Assembly: GCA_023101725.1 (NCBI GenBank)
Contig: JALJCO010012689.1
Span: 41,055-105,054, forward strand
DNA length: 64,000 nucleotides
Source of the DNA: Atherinomorus stipes
Lineage: Eukaryota > Chordata > Actinopteri > Atheriniformes > Atherinidae
Reading direction: 5' to 3'
Shown here in pieces: positions 11,517 through 22,403 of the stretch (the stretch's first letter is position 1; each line of letters starts with the position of its first letter). The position numbers and the translations under genes were made by a program. The notes under the pieces were generated by a model. That model was not told the origin of the DNA and did no database searches. It worked only from the letters and a program-made list of their open reading frames with translations.

Positions 11517-12229
11517 TAGGGCTGTCAAATGAACAGATTTATGCAAAGAGATAATTCTGTGCAATCAAAACACTTTTTTTTAACTCACTAATGCATAAAC
11601 AATCAAATTATCATCCATACCATAATAATCTGAATTTGGCATTATCTGGATGAGAAGCTAATTTTGGGCATATAGGTACCTTGTTTGCAAGGTGAACCAG
11701 ATCCACCAAAAACCACATCTCCTCCTTATTTATGAAGTGAGTGATAGTTTAAAGTCATCACTGCTGCCACTTTAAAAGTCTGAATTTGGCTTTATCTTAG
11801 TGAGAGAAGCTGACTTACAGGAGAGAATACGGGGGACTTGTCGTAGCAACGAACCAGATCCATCAAAAACCACTTTATTCTCCACACAAATTTACAAATG
11901 GGTTGACAGTAGACAATGTGAACGGTATTGCAATCCTAATGTAGGAAGTAGTGCAGATATTACAGTGCAATGACAATGTAATGCCTTATAGAGAGGCTGC
12001 CCTGTCTCTCCCATTATATGGATGTACGCTGGAGGGCAACTCAATGAAATATCGCTCGATTGAGTCAATGTGATACAGAAATGTTACAAGTGAGTAGATG
12101 CACGGATCAACTCCTAGAAATAAGGTCCAGGTTGAAATGAGAGAAAGTTATCCTTTAAAAGGAGGCTGTTTTATTATCAGTGTTTCAGACTGCTGTTACG
12201 CTCTAAAGATGTTAATCTTCCCTCTGTAG

Positions 12230-12869
12230 GTATATAGCTATCGTGCATCCGAGCTCAGAGAGGAGGACGGTGCAGTGGACCATTATCATCAACCTGCTGG
12301 TGTGGCTGGGCAGCTTCCTCCTCACCATCCCAGTCATGATGTACGCCAAGGTTGTTCGCAGGCAGCATTTAGAGGTGTGCATGATGTACTTGGACGGGCC
12401 TGAAGACATGTACTGGTATACTCTCTACCAGTCTATCCTGGGCTTCATCATCCCCCTCATCATCATCAGCACCTTCTACTCGCTCACCCTCTATCACGTC
12501 TTCAGCTCCATCCGTCGGGTCAAGCGTAAGCAGTCGGTGTGGGCTAAAAGAGCCACCAAGATGGTCCTGATGGTCATCGCCGTGTTCCTGATCTGCTGGT
12601 CGCCCTACCACGTCATCCAGGTGGTCAACCTGAGCAACAACACGCCCACCATCGCTTTCGTCTACGCCTACAACATCAGCATCTGCCTCAGCTACTCCCA
12701 CAGCTGCATCAACCCGCTCATGCTGCTCATTTTTGCCCAGAATTACCGCGAGCGCCTCTGCCGCCGGAACGTTCTGCACAGCACCCAGCACTCGTCCAAG
12801 GTCACGGTGGTCAAAGCCGACGGCTCCAGCGCGGCCAACGACGCCAGCTACCGCATTACTGTCATTTAG
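12230..12869 (+). CDS. mchr2: melanin-concentrating hormone receptor 2, exon 2
   Basis: Completes codon 135 and codes residues 136-347, ending at TAG 12867-12869. It begins with the tyrosine of DRY (residue 136). Visible landmarks: Trp160 in TM4; Cys185 in extracellular loop 2, partner of Cys110; TM5 followed by a basic third loop (RRVKRKQ); CWSPYH in TM6 (257-262), the rotamer-switch motif; TM7 with NPLML at 296-300 in place of the usual NPxxY; a cysteine at 312 in the proximal tail suited to palmitoylation; and a Ser/Thr-rich tail ending ITVI, a class I PDZ-ligand-like terminus. Family knowledge: MCH receptors couple mainly to Gq and Gi and mediate feeding and, in fish, skin-colour responses to MCH. 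The large minus-strand frame over this exon is a shadow of GC-rich codons. Confidence 0.87.
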
Positions 12870-14290
12870 AAAAAGAGAAAGAACCTTTTGTACATTTAGT
12901 GTCCATGACAATGTCTTTTGATGCTCACCTCAGAACGAGGCAGCTCAAGCGAATGCATGTGAAGTTATGTCAAAAACTGATGTAACCCAAAAAAAAAAAA
13001 GAGCCGAAGCAGGAGCATCAAAATCCACCTTTGTTAAAAAAGTTAAGTGCAGGTAATGTGTTCGTCTTCTAAACGCTGGACTTCAACCAGTGACGACGCT
13101 GCAGTGCAGATATGGAGTAAGCAAACGTCATCCAGTGCACGATGGAGGAGGTTCCCCTGTGTGGCTGCATCATTCACATCATGGCTTGTTTTACCAGTAC
13201 ACATGGTGGCGTCTTGTGTCTGAACAGATGTGATCTGCAGCGAGACTATTATCAGTGATTTAATAGAGAATTCTTTATAAGGGCTTATGATTTGTAACCA
13301 GTGGCCTGAATAATGGTTAATTTTGTGATACGGGATGGATAAGTTAGGGGCAGTTCTGTTTTGTAAGGAAAAACAAATTGCTGTAAATGTTTTTAATCCA
13401 CTTGCTATGGTTTTCCAACATCCTTATTAGTGATCAAGCACACAGTTTCCAATGATAATTTTGATTTTGGGTTGTTACGGTCAAATTGTCTTGATGATAG
13501 GTAGTTGTCCTCTTTTTGTCTGCAAGATAATCTCTTTACCGTGTACAGTATAAAGCACAAGTAGATTATTTAGTAACCATTTATAGTGTCAGCTACCTGT
13601 ACTCCAGGCTGTGTGATTCTGATGGCCCAGTCTCCATGTTTAAAAGTTGTTATGAACAGAGATGCAGACTGCAGACTGATGTGCAAAGTACTGTATGTAT
13701 AGTTTGCTCTTGGCTAGACGGCAGCTGGTGGTGGAAGCGAACAATCGCTCGCTGTTTGGTGAAACATGTTTGTTTTAAGTGTTGTATTAAAAGAAGAAAA
13801 GAGTCCACTTCTGTTAGTTTCTGGCTAAAATGGCTTGACAATGCAGCATAAAAGCACTCAGGGACCCATTGTCTCATCCAAATTTAACCAACCACAATCA
13901 CTCAGATTGCCATATTTATCATGACTGTGATTCTAGTTATCTGCAGTTGGAACAAAACGCCCCAAGAGGCATAAAAACGCACATAAAAAGACGCCTGCAT
14001 TCTAACATACAGAGATGGGATCCATGTATACAGTATATGTAGGGATGTTGTGTATCGATGCAGTAAGTGATTGTTGTTCTGTGAGTGATGTATTTCGTAT
14101 CTCCTCAGATTTTTGCTCTTATGTGTATTTTTGTGATTAAGAGCCTTTTTTGTCATAACGGACTCTGATATTGTGATAATGTTGTGATATAATGATACAG
14201 CAAAGACAAATGGAGACTGCGTGACGGACAGGTAAATGCTTTCCCACCAGTGTCATGTTACTTGCATAATAAAATGTGAAGGAAAGTCAC
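12870..14290 (+). other. mchr2: mchr2 3' untranslated region (extent inferred)
   Basis: No coding signal follows the stop. The first clear AATAAA is at 14268-14273, which would give a UTR of about 1.4 kb. Alternative earlier or later ends cannot be excluded without RNA data. Confidence 0.4.
14268..14273 (+). promoter_or_regulatory. mchr2: candidate polyadenylation signal for mchr2
   Basis: Canonical AATAAA, followed within 60 bases by T/G-rich sequence (TCTCTTTTGGATTTGTAGG). It is the first canonical hexamer I could find after the stop codon. Confidence 0.35.
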
Positions 14291-14508
14291 AGGATAAATG
14301 ATTTCCATTCTCTTTTGGATTTGTAGGAACGCTGAAATAGTGAGGAATGAATCAGGATCAACCTGTTGATCAGTATTTTCCCAGTAAGTCATTTAAAGTT
14401 GCTCCTGATTCTCTCTACATTGAACAGCATAAATGGATATTCAGTCATTCATTCACTTCTTAATCCATTATCAGTTGTCAAACTAAATAATTATGAAGAA
14501 ATTCCTTA

Positions 14509-15051
14509 TTAAAGGTACAGTGTGTAAAAAATTACTGACATCTAGTGGTAAAGGTGGGTATTTGAAAGAAAAGATGATTTCTTTCAAATGACTTCATATT
14601 CCAAGCACTGGTGTGAATGTACGGTGGCCAATAGTGGCCAAAATTCTCCCAAACATAAACATGTTTTCATCTAGGATCCAGTGGTCTCAGGTGTAGCTAT
14701 GACTGTACGATAAGTAACTACTTTTAATGTCTTTTAATGTATTACTTATCCAAACATTGCTCTAACTCCCATTAAACAAAGGTGGTACAGCAGTTTTAAA
14801 GTTCAGAGGGTTCTCACTTCACACACATTTTGTCCATTCAGGGACAACGTAGTAAAAATGGTGGAACAAATATGGCAGCCTGCATGAATGTGCACCCCAC
14901 AGCAAGTAGATATAAATGACTCATTCTAAGAAAATAAACACATAACTGTCATTCTAGTGAAGCGATTACACATCAATTGAAACACAGTTTTGAATTATAT
15001 ATCACATTTTTCTGCCTTTCACCTTTGATTTTTTACATACTGCTGCTTTAA
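14509..15051. mobile_element. TTAA-ended MITE
   Basis: Left end TTAAAGGTACAGTGTGTAAA; right end reads, reversed, TTAAAGCAGCAGTATGTAAA. TTAA lies at both outer edges. Interior non-coding. Confidence 0.6.
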
Positions 15052-15686
15052 TTTAGGAATATGTGGCCATAATTTACCTTTTTATTATCACCTGAAGTAA
15101 AGCAGAATGTGGTTTACAATTGTTTCATTTTTTAAAACTAAATGGAACAAATTAAGTCTTAAAATCGAATATAATAAGAGGGTTGGGCTAACTACATAAA
15201 ATAAATAAATTAACAAATAAAGAATACCAAAAATAACATAAAGCATAGTTTCATATGAAATATAAAATAATAGAAAAGAAACAAAATTAGGAAAGTATGC
15301 ATAAAAAAAGGTGCCCCTCTCACTCATCTTTCTGTCATAATTACTTTTTTTAGATGTTCTTACAGTTCTCACGTCGGCACTAAACGTGACATTGGATGAC
15401 ACAGATCACGTCAAGGATGCAGCCAGAGGTGCATCATGCTGCAATATGCACTTCATTTCTGAGCTGCGTGCTTTGATCCAGATTGAATTACCAGCTGGGT
15501 GACAGAGGCAACAAGAGCCCGGGGCCATATGTTCTGTGGAAATTACTTTCCAGAAATTTAATCACATGCAAATTTGCCTGTTCTCTTCTTTCTAGCTAGC
15601 ATTTTTTGAATCAGTAAGGATGTTTAAGTGACCTCCGTTACTTGACCTAACTTGACAGTAAAACCAATAGTCTATTTGTGTTCAAT
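15052..15686. other. AT-rich DNA, no gene recognised
   Basis: Strongly AT-rich with many A/T trinucleotide-like stretches around 15150-15300. The minus-strand frame there is low-complexity and not credible as protein. Confidence 0.5.
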
Positions 15687-16141
15687 TCAGTCGTCCTCCA
15701 AATTATTCATACCCTCCAATTAAAGAAGGAAAAAAAATCAGCTGTCAGTGAAATTAGTTGAAATTTACAAACGCGATAATAGATCAAAATTTCATATTTT
15801 GAATTGTAGTTCAAAACAAACAACACACAAAATATAAAACTAGTAAACAAGCATCATGGGGCTCCGAAGCTAAAATTTTGTTGAGCAACACTTTGAGACA
15901 TTCACTGTAATCAGGTGTTTTCTCTAATGTTCAGAAAGACGTCTGCACCTGTTGACAGGTATGTTGGTCCACTGTTCATGGGAAAGGTGCTCTAACATGT
16001 CTGGGACAGTTTTGTTTATTTGTTTTTCTTATCATTATTTCCAACCACTATTCTATTGTTAGTTTATTAGTGTCTTCTTGTTTGAATTACTGTTGTTAAT
16101 TTAATTTTAATTGGTGGGTATGAATAATTTTCAGGACTGTA
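15687..16141 (-). mobile_element. Tc1-type MITE (copy A)
   Basis: Ends CAGTCGTCCTCCAAATTATTCATACCC and reversed ACAGTCCTGAAAATTATTCATACCC. Minus-strand translation of the middle contains LSHEQWTNIPVNRCRRL and then a decayed version of the 'KRL-IAVIASKGCSTKY'-like end of Tc1 transposases. So it is an internally deleted Tc1/mariner copy. Three more copies occur in the window. Confidence 0.75.
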
Positions 16142-16241
16142 GAAATATATCCAATTTTTTGGGAGATCATTGTTTTGTACTGGCTCATTCTTAACAGTCA
16201 GAAAAAACCCAAACCAAACAGTTCAGCTGATGATGCATCCT

Positions 16242-16836
16242 TTAAAGGGATGTTATGTAAGTTCTTCCGTTCAGAAAAATCGATTATTTTGTTCAAGTGT
16301 TTTTCCATTAATCAGTAATCACTCCCATCAACACACTGAAGTGCTCCTGTAAGCTATGAATTTGCTGTTCATATCCTTCATGTCTACATGGAACTGGCAG
16401 GCTCGGTAGTGGCTGCCATGCCGGGTCGCCATGTTTTTACGTTTAGTGGAAGCGTGACAGCAGGAAACCACGGAAACTCATTGGAGTTGTCGGCTCAGGT
16501 CGAGGTAATGCCTTAGAAAAGTCACCATGGTGCAGTGAGGAGGAATCAAGCGTTACACTGATGCTGCGTTTATGTGCAGTCGGCCATCAGTAACAAACCA
16601 AATGTCATTTTAATCACAGAAGCCGAGACAAAGATGGTAAAACATGGGTCTGGGAAAACAATACGACATCGCCATGACAACATATCAGAGATGTGGACTG
16701 AAGTCACTGGAACTGACAAACCACGTCTTGCCTTTACATGCGTCCGTCTGCTGTCTGCCTGGTTTCACATGAATGCAGCATGAAAAGTACGAGTGAGTTG
16801 CTTGCGATAAACAACTGCTACACAATGTCCCTTTAA
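16242..16836. mobile_element. TTAA-ended MITE, ACAATGTCCC family copy 1
   Basis: Ends TTAAAGGGATGTTATGTAAG and reversed TTAAAGGGACATTGTGTAGC. Closely related along its length to 48945-49565 (shared TTTTTCCATTAATCAGTAAT and AAACATGGGTC). The plus-strand frame inside it is not a gene, because it decays in the second copy. Confidence 0.75.
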
Positions 16837-16842
16837 TGCAGT

Positions 16843-17010
16843 GATCCCAACTCCGGTCCTCAAGGCCCCCTGGTCTGCATACGTCTGTTTCCTGACTTAC
16901 ACAATGCTCAACAGCAGAGCTTGTCAGAGATCCATTTCATATGAATTGTGTGTTGCAGCAGGAAACATGTAAAACCTGCAGGTCAGCCTTGAGGATCAGG
17001 ATTGGCTTTG
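16843..17010. repeat. palindromic hAT-type MITE (copy 2)
   Basis: Begins CCCAACTCCGGTCCTCAAGG and ends with the matching inverted GAGGATCAGGATTGG; the middle carries CAGCAGGAAACATGTAAAAC. Same family as 5276-5486. Confidence 0.55.
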
Positions 17011-18078
17011 ATGCAAAAACACCAAATCATGCCCAGTGAGGGGTCTGAGGCCATGGGGTCCTGACAAAGCTGTGGTGTATGCCAAACATCGAGATCTTTT
17101 AGAACATTTAATGGCAGTAGGAAAATTAAACTTATGTTACTGCAACTAAAATCTGACATTTTATATAAATGTGAACTAAATAAATCAAACTTATCAAATT
17201 CAGACTAATATACTTGATAATGTGTTTAGGAGTTGAATTCATCCAACATGCATGAATTCAGCACGGCTCAAACTGGCCCAGGTGACCAACTCATGCTCCA
17301 GGGTTCCCATCCCAGACTTTGAACCAAAGTGACAGAAGAAACAAAGAATATAACACATACGAAAGGTGCCATGACATCAAATTTCACTTTTCTGTGGTGT
17401 TGGGGGTATAATATGATCTGTTGTGCACTGAGGCCATGTGAATGTCCAGAGCGAGTATCAAAGTCCCTGTTCATGGTCGGTAGCCTTGTTTCTTTGTTCA
17501 GAAACGATTGAATCAGACAGAGGCTTGTCATTCTACGTATTTATCATTCTATGTAACTTATTTTCTCTAATTAAAGCACACTGTCATGCAAACAGCCTCC
17601 CACTCCACTCCTCCTCTCCTGCAGCTGAGCTGATGCACTGACGTGTCGTGCTAGCATGTCTGACTGCATTCAGAATGGATAAATTCATGTCTGGGTTTTT
17701 GAACAAATGGATTTTAAAGAAAACTTGTGCAGCAACACTGAGGGAGGCGACCACAACCTTGTCATTACCTGTAAGTTTATTTTCTAAATGCTGTCTTGTC
17801 TGATAAACATGGCTCACTGTTTAAAATGCACATGTTGCTAACAGATAGCCTTTAGCAAACTCCGACCATAGCTTGACCTACTTTCTCTAAATAAGGTTAT
17901 AGCCAAATCAGTTGTAGCCAATCAAAATGAAGTCAACTTGGTGTCCGGGTAAAGATGTATGTAATTACCCCATCCAACCCTTTTACAAAGGAGGGAGGTC
18001 TAACGTTTCAAAACAATCCCCCCGCTGTAAAAAGTGACTCTTTTTTCCTTTGGAGAACTGACATCAATACCAGCTACA
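17011..18078. other. intergenic DNA, no gene recognised
   Basis: Several overlapping short frames near 17270-17820 lack codon character. The 17366-18050 part may be a further decayed MITE, but I could not identify paired ends. Confidence 0.4.
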
Positions 18079-19440
18079 TTAAAGTGCTGATGACATGTTT
18101 TTGACATTTTTTGCCATGTTTTATAGACCAAAACGTCCTTCGTGATGATCTATGTAACAGAAACAAGCACAGCTGCATAGATGTGTTGTTAGAAAACATT
18201 GCTGTTTTTCAGCACATCTGACCAGACTGTGTGGCGCTGTGAGCCCAAACCAGATGTGACGTCTGCCAGAGAGTCTTCGCAGCTTATTTAACATTGAAGT
18301 GGCTTCATTGCGGTTTTTAAGTTCCTTTTCCAGTTTTACAGACAAACAGTAACGACTCAGCCTTCAAATTGTATTGACAGTTAATGGTTAAAAGCTCGTA
18401 AGTGCAGCGTTAGTTTATTTAGGTTTACTACAAATTCAGAATTTTATTTTGAAGAGGATAAAGAAGCAGGTCGGAGTTGTACTCACCGGGAAACAGGCAG
18501 CAGCCGGACCTCTCTGCTCGTCTCTCCTGTCTAGAGCATCTGTTTTCTAAAACTTCAGGCACCAGCGTGTTGAGACTTCTAACACAATGAAACTGCGATC
18601 ATCTCCTCGGAAATATTCTTTTTCATCCATCGTTGCTTCATCACAGCGTTCATACAGCTCCTGCTATCGACAGACAGCTGCGACTCGGTTATATGAACAT
18701 CTCTGGTCATCAGATCTCCTCCAGCTGCTTCCAAAGATGCATCCTTCCCTCCATCCTCATCCTTATAAACGGGAACTATTTAAAACTGTAACCATGAAAG
18801 TTGTTATCTTTTTAAAGGCTAATTATTTACCGCGGCTAGCCGTTAGCTGCGAGCTACCGCAGGGGGCGAGTGCCTCGTTTCTGTCATGCCTGGCTCTACT
18901 GTATGTCAAACCGCTGCTACTCATCGAGTTGTTGGTCTGCTTGTGTTGTTCCGGGTCGCTCCTTACAGTTCTGGGTCCCTCGGTGTGGTCTTGCAGGCTT
19001 TTAGCTGAATCAGTGGAGCTGAGGCTGGGAGACAGACTGTAGGCAGCTGGCTTCAGGTCTACTCCGGTTCTAGCTAGTAAAATGTGATTTCCCCAAATTC
19101 CTCAGCATCATCACACTTTTCTGAACTGGCTGATGATTCCAGCACACAATCCAGTTCCAATCTAGTTGTTCTGGAGCCATCTTTCATGTTTTCCATGGTT
19201 TAGATTATACATGTAACTCAATGGGCGGACCGCAACTCCGTCAGTCGCTGACGACACAACATGGCGGCTCGTTTCGCGACTGAAATGCTATTAGCCTTTT
19301 GCCAGGCCTCCAAAACATCTGATATTTACGGAAATACACGTCTGATTAACGTCTAACTGCACAGAGCTACTTATTTTGTCTTGGTGTGTTGTTGTATGGC
19401 AAAGTTACTTGAAATTAAGGTCGTGTCATCAACACTTTAA
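18079..19440. mobile_element. TTAA-ended MITE, TGATGACA family
   Basis: Ends TTAAAGTGCTGATGACATG and reversed TTAAAGTGTTGATGACACG, 17 of 19 identical, with TTAA at both edges. Length 1362. The 151-codon plus-strand frame inside it (18587-19042) has no recognisable domain and sits in element DNA, so I do not call it a gene. Confidence 0.75.
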
Positions 19441-19461
19441 AGAGTTTATACTATTTGCTCC

Positions 19462-19498
19462 TTTAAAGGGAGTGATGCAATGTCATCACCCCTTTAAA
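19462..19498. repeat. 37-bp TTAA palindrome
   Basis: TTTAAAGGGAGTGATG, then CAATGT, then CATCACCCCTTTAAA. The arms are complementary except for one extra base. It consists of nothing but a pair of TTAAAGGG-type ends and a 6-base loop, and lies 22 bases from the end of the preceding TTAA element. Confidence 0.8.
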
Positions 19499-21097
19499 GC
19501 TGTATAACTCTTCCAATGGTACATATTTGCCCCCAGTTGAATCCTTTAATCATTTATTTGTTCTCAACCAGAAAAGCCCAACACTCACAAGGGAAAGTGA
19601 ACACATCATCATCTAGGCCTTAGCAACATGGCTTAATAAATCAGCTCCCCGCTCTTTCAGAAGTTTCATTAAATGACCACGCTGAGCTATTATTGTTGCT
19701 CTATAAACAGACTGATTGTGACACAATTTAATTTAGACTTGACTTAAAGTTACAAAACGTGTTACATCAGCAAATACTCAATATCAAACAAATGAAAACA
19801 TGTTACTGACAGCATTAGTTCACAAACAATTTTCTGAGCCTCAGATCTGTGAATGACATCACTTTTACATTAACACTATCAGTTTGGTTCAGACGGCAAC
19901 AGCAACAAACATTGCTAAGAAGAGGAGAGTGTTTAAATTAAAACCACAGCTTTAGTCAAATCAGTGGATCCTCGTCATACAATTAAATCATCCTGGTTCA
20001 TTCTGGGTGAACTACGAAGTGAGATTAATGGTTTAACAAGAGATGTTGAGCTGGAAGTCAGTTTTTAGTACCTTGAATGTGGTTAGATCGTCATGGTAAC
20101 TCAGAATGAGCTTTTAACCCACTCAGGAGTCGTTTATGTTCAGGATTTTGGATAAAATTGTTCTTTAAAGAAGTGAAATCCAGGAAAATTTGGCCAAAAC
20201 ATTTATATGTCATCATGTAGCAGAACTGAAAGTTGACATCTGACATAATCACAAAACCAAAACCCTGAAATTCATGCAGAAAATACTTGAAACTGATGAG
20301 CAGCTGTTTTAGTAGAGTCACAAACCTGCCGAGTCTTTGCAGTGAAATGAAAATTAAGTTTGGATGTTGCATTTCCATGGGAACCATACTTTCAGTTGAT
20401 GACGCAGAAGGAATTTTTAGGCTACATCTTGTCTCAATTAGGAAGCATAGAAATCTGTTTTGTCCTGCAGATATCGCCCAGCACAGATAAGAGAATTAAT
20501 TAGTGCAGGCCTATAATTAGAGAACATGCAATCAGTAAAAATTTGCTTTGATTTGGTCAGTGACTTATGTAATTTCCACTCGTTTATGGCTCATTGTCGG
20601 GGCTAAATGCATTTCTTATTGAGTTAAAAATCGAGCGTTACGCAGCTGTTATGACATGAACAGCTGTTGCTTATTTGCACTCCAAACAGTTTTCCGTGGA
20701 GCTTCTGCTGCCTTGAATTTGCCGCGACTATTTCAACATCTCTCCATTCATACCTGCTGTTCTGAGTGATGTCAGATGGTGAATTTTGTGTGGAAACATG
20801 CTGAATAATGTGTAAAAGTGGAAATTTATGTTTTGTTGAGCCAGATAATGAAAGATTCTGGCCTATTTTACTGTACTCGTACTCGTCAAATACTCGCTCA
20901 TAACGGACGTCATGTAACTGTGTTTACGCCGCCATGGTGGCAGGAAAATACTCTTCTATAAGAGCGTCGCCGGCACCAAGCTTACATCTCATTATAAATC
21001 AGAAGACACTTTTTATTACACGAGGATAGATTATATCTGACCAGCATCATGTCCCCCGAGATATTTTTCTAAATGCTGACCTGTGGTACCCCTACAT
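19499..21097. other. intergenic DNA, no gene recognised
   Basis: No supported gene or identifiable complete element. A CpG-bearing patch at about 20890-20980 (ACGCCGCCATGG...GCGTCGCCGGCACC) is atypical for the region but has no open frame of note. Confidence 0.4.
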
Positions 21098-21616
21098 AAA
21101 GGGCTCTAATCAAATTTATTCATACCCTCCAATTAAAGAAAATGCTAAATTACAGTCTTGATTCAAATGAAAAGAAACTAATAATAATAAAAATTTACAA
21201 AATTATAATTTAGTGAAATAAATTATAGCTTTTGAGATGTAGTTGGATACAATACTATGAAAAAACAAATAAGCAAAACTGTCCAAGACACATGAGAGCA
21301 CCTTTCCCATGAACAGTGGACCAAAATACCTGTCAACAGGTGTAAAAGTATTTTTGGATATTACAGAAAACACCTGATTGCAGTGATTGCCTCAAAGTGT
21401 TGCTAAAAAAAAAATTAGCTTCGGAGCCCATCATGCTTGTTTATTCGTTTTATATTTTGTTTTTAACATTTCTTTTGAAGCACAGTTCAAAATCAATGTC
21501 ACGATTTTCATAGAATTTTTATCTTTTGTTACTTTTGTCAATTTCAACTTATTTCACTGAAAAAATGATTTTTTTCCTTCTTTAATTGGAGGGTATGAAT
21601 AATTTTGAGGACTGTA
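21098..21616 (+). mobile_element. Tc1-type MITE (copy B)
   Basis: Same family as 15687-16141, opposite orientation. Plus-strand translation shows HLSHEQWTKIPVNRCKS and YYRKHLIAVIASKCC, the C-terminal remnant of a Tc1 transposase. Right end GAGGGTATGAATAATTTTGA and GGACTGTA are intact. Confidence 0.75.
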
Positions 21617-22136
21617 CATGCAGTTTCGGACACTTTTTTCAGGATTCACTTTGTCAGTGAAAAGTTTCCTGCTAAATATTTTTACTACGCTTTCCAAGTA
21701 TAGTTTTGGTGAGCTGGTATAAGTTTGAATATATTTATCAATGTAAAATTATGACAATGCTTTGCTAAAGCACAATGAACCGCATCTGCATCAGATCAGC
21801 TGTTTAAAAGCTTCTAACATCTTGTAAGCTTTTATTTCCCATCCTGTGAAGTCCGACTGTTTGATGAGGTAGTTGTAAACTTGTTGTAAGCTAATAAGGC
21901 AGCAACATGCCCACATCACACCTGAGCAGCAGAGATGCTTCTCTATATTTTAAACAAACGCCTCTCACTAGTCCTTATTAATTACTAAGATCTGTGCTCG
22001 ATATCAGCAAGTACTCAAATGCCAGTACTTGTAATTGGTCGGCAAAAAAGTGGTATCAGGACATCCCTGGGTCCGAACAAAAGTGTTCACCCATTCCTCG
22101 TCTTTTATATGGAAAAAGGAAGCATAAATGCAGGAT
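21617..22136. other. intergenic DNA with one hAT fragment
   Basis: The segment 21985-22066 (CTCGATATCAGCAAGTACTC ... AAGTGGTATCAGGACATCCC) is one end of a common teleost hAT-type repeat. Nothing else is recognised. Confidence 0.4.
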
Positions 22137-22403
22137 ACAGTCGTCCTCAAAATTATTCATACCCTCCAATTAAAGAAGGAAAAAAGTCAGCTGTCAGGAA
22201 AAGAAGTTGAAATTGACCAGTGATAAAATAAAAATTCCATGAAAATCATGACATTGATTTTGAATTGTGGTTTGAAATAAATATTAAAACAAGCACACAA
22301 AAACTAGAAAACCACTCGGAGAGCACAGACCTCCGCCAAGCAATTTGACTCCCTTATTTGTGTGTGTTCTGGACCATAATATCCAGAATTTTCTCTGGAT
22401 CTG

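Larger units (their letters stand above)
10362..12158. mobile_element. long-armed TTAA element in the mchr2 intron
   Basis: Ends are TTAAAGGATAACTTTC and its reverse complement. Similarity between the two arms continues for roughly 190 bases (for example CAACCTGGACCTTATTTCTA and AAGGCATnATCTGC/ATTACA). The interior has no transposase and has been invaded by a hAT-like element at 10633-11080. The right end is about 71 bases from the mchr2 3' splice site. TTAA at both ends fits piggyBac- or Kolobok-type target use; superfamily is inference. Confidence 0.75.
8411..12229 (+). other. mchr2: mchr2 intron (phase 2)
   Basis: Begins GTAAGT and ends CTTCCCTCTGTAG, splitting the CGG arginine codon of the DRY motif. 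It is 3819 bases long. From 8411 to about 10361 it is AT-rich apart from a G-rich tract at 8904-8947; its last half is filled by a 1.8-kb inverted-repeat element with a second element inside. Confidence 0.85.

Noticed and set aside
12369..12911. 180-codon minus-strand frame over receptor exon 2
   Set aside because: It mirrors the GC-rich third positions of the receptor codons, has low-complexity Asp/Val/Gly composition and no domain.
18587..19042. 151-codon plus-strand frame
   Set aside because: Lies wholly inside the TTAA element 18079-19440; no domain or codon bias.
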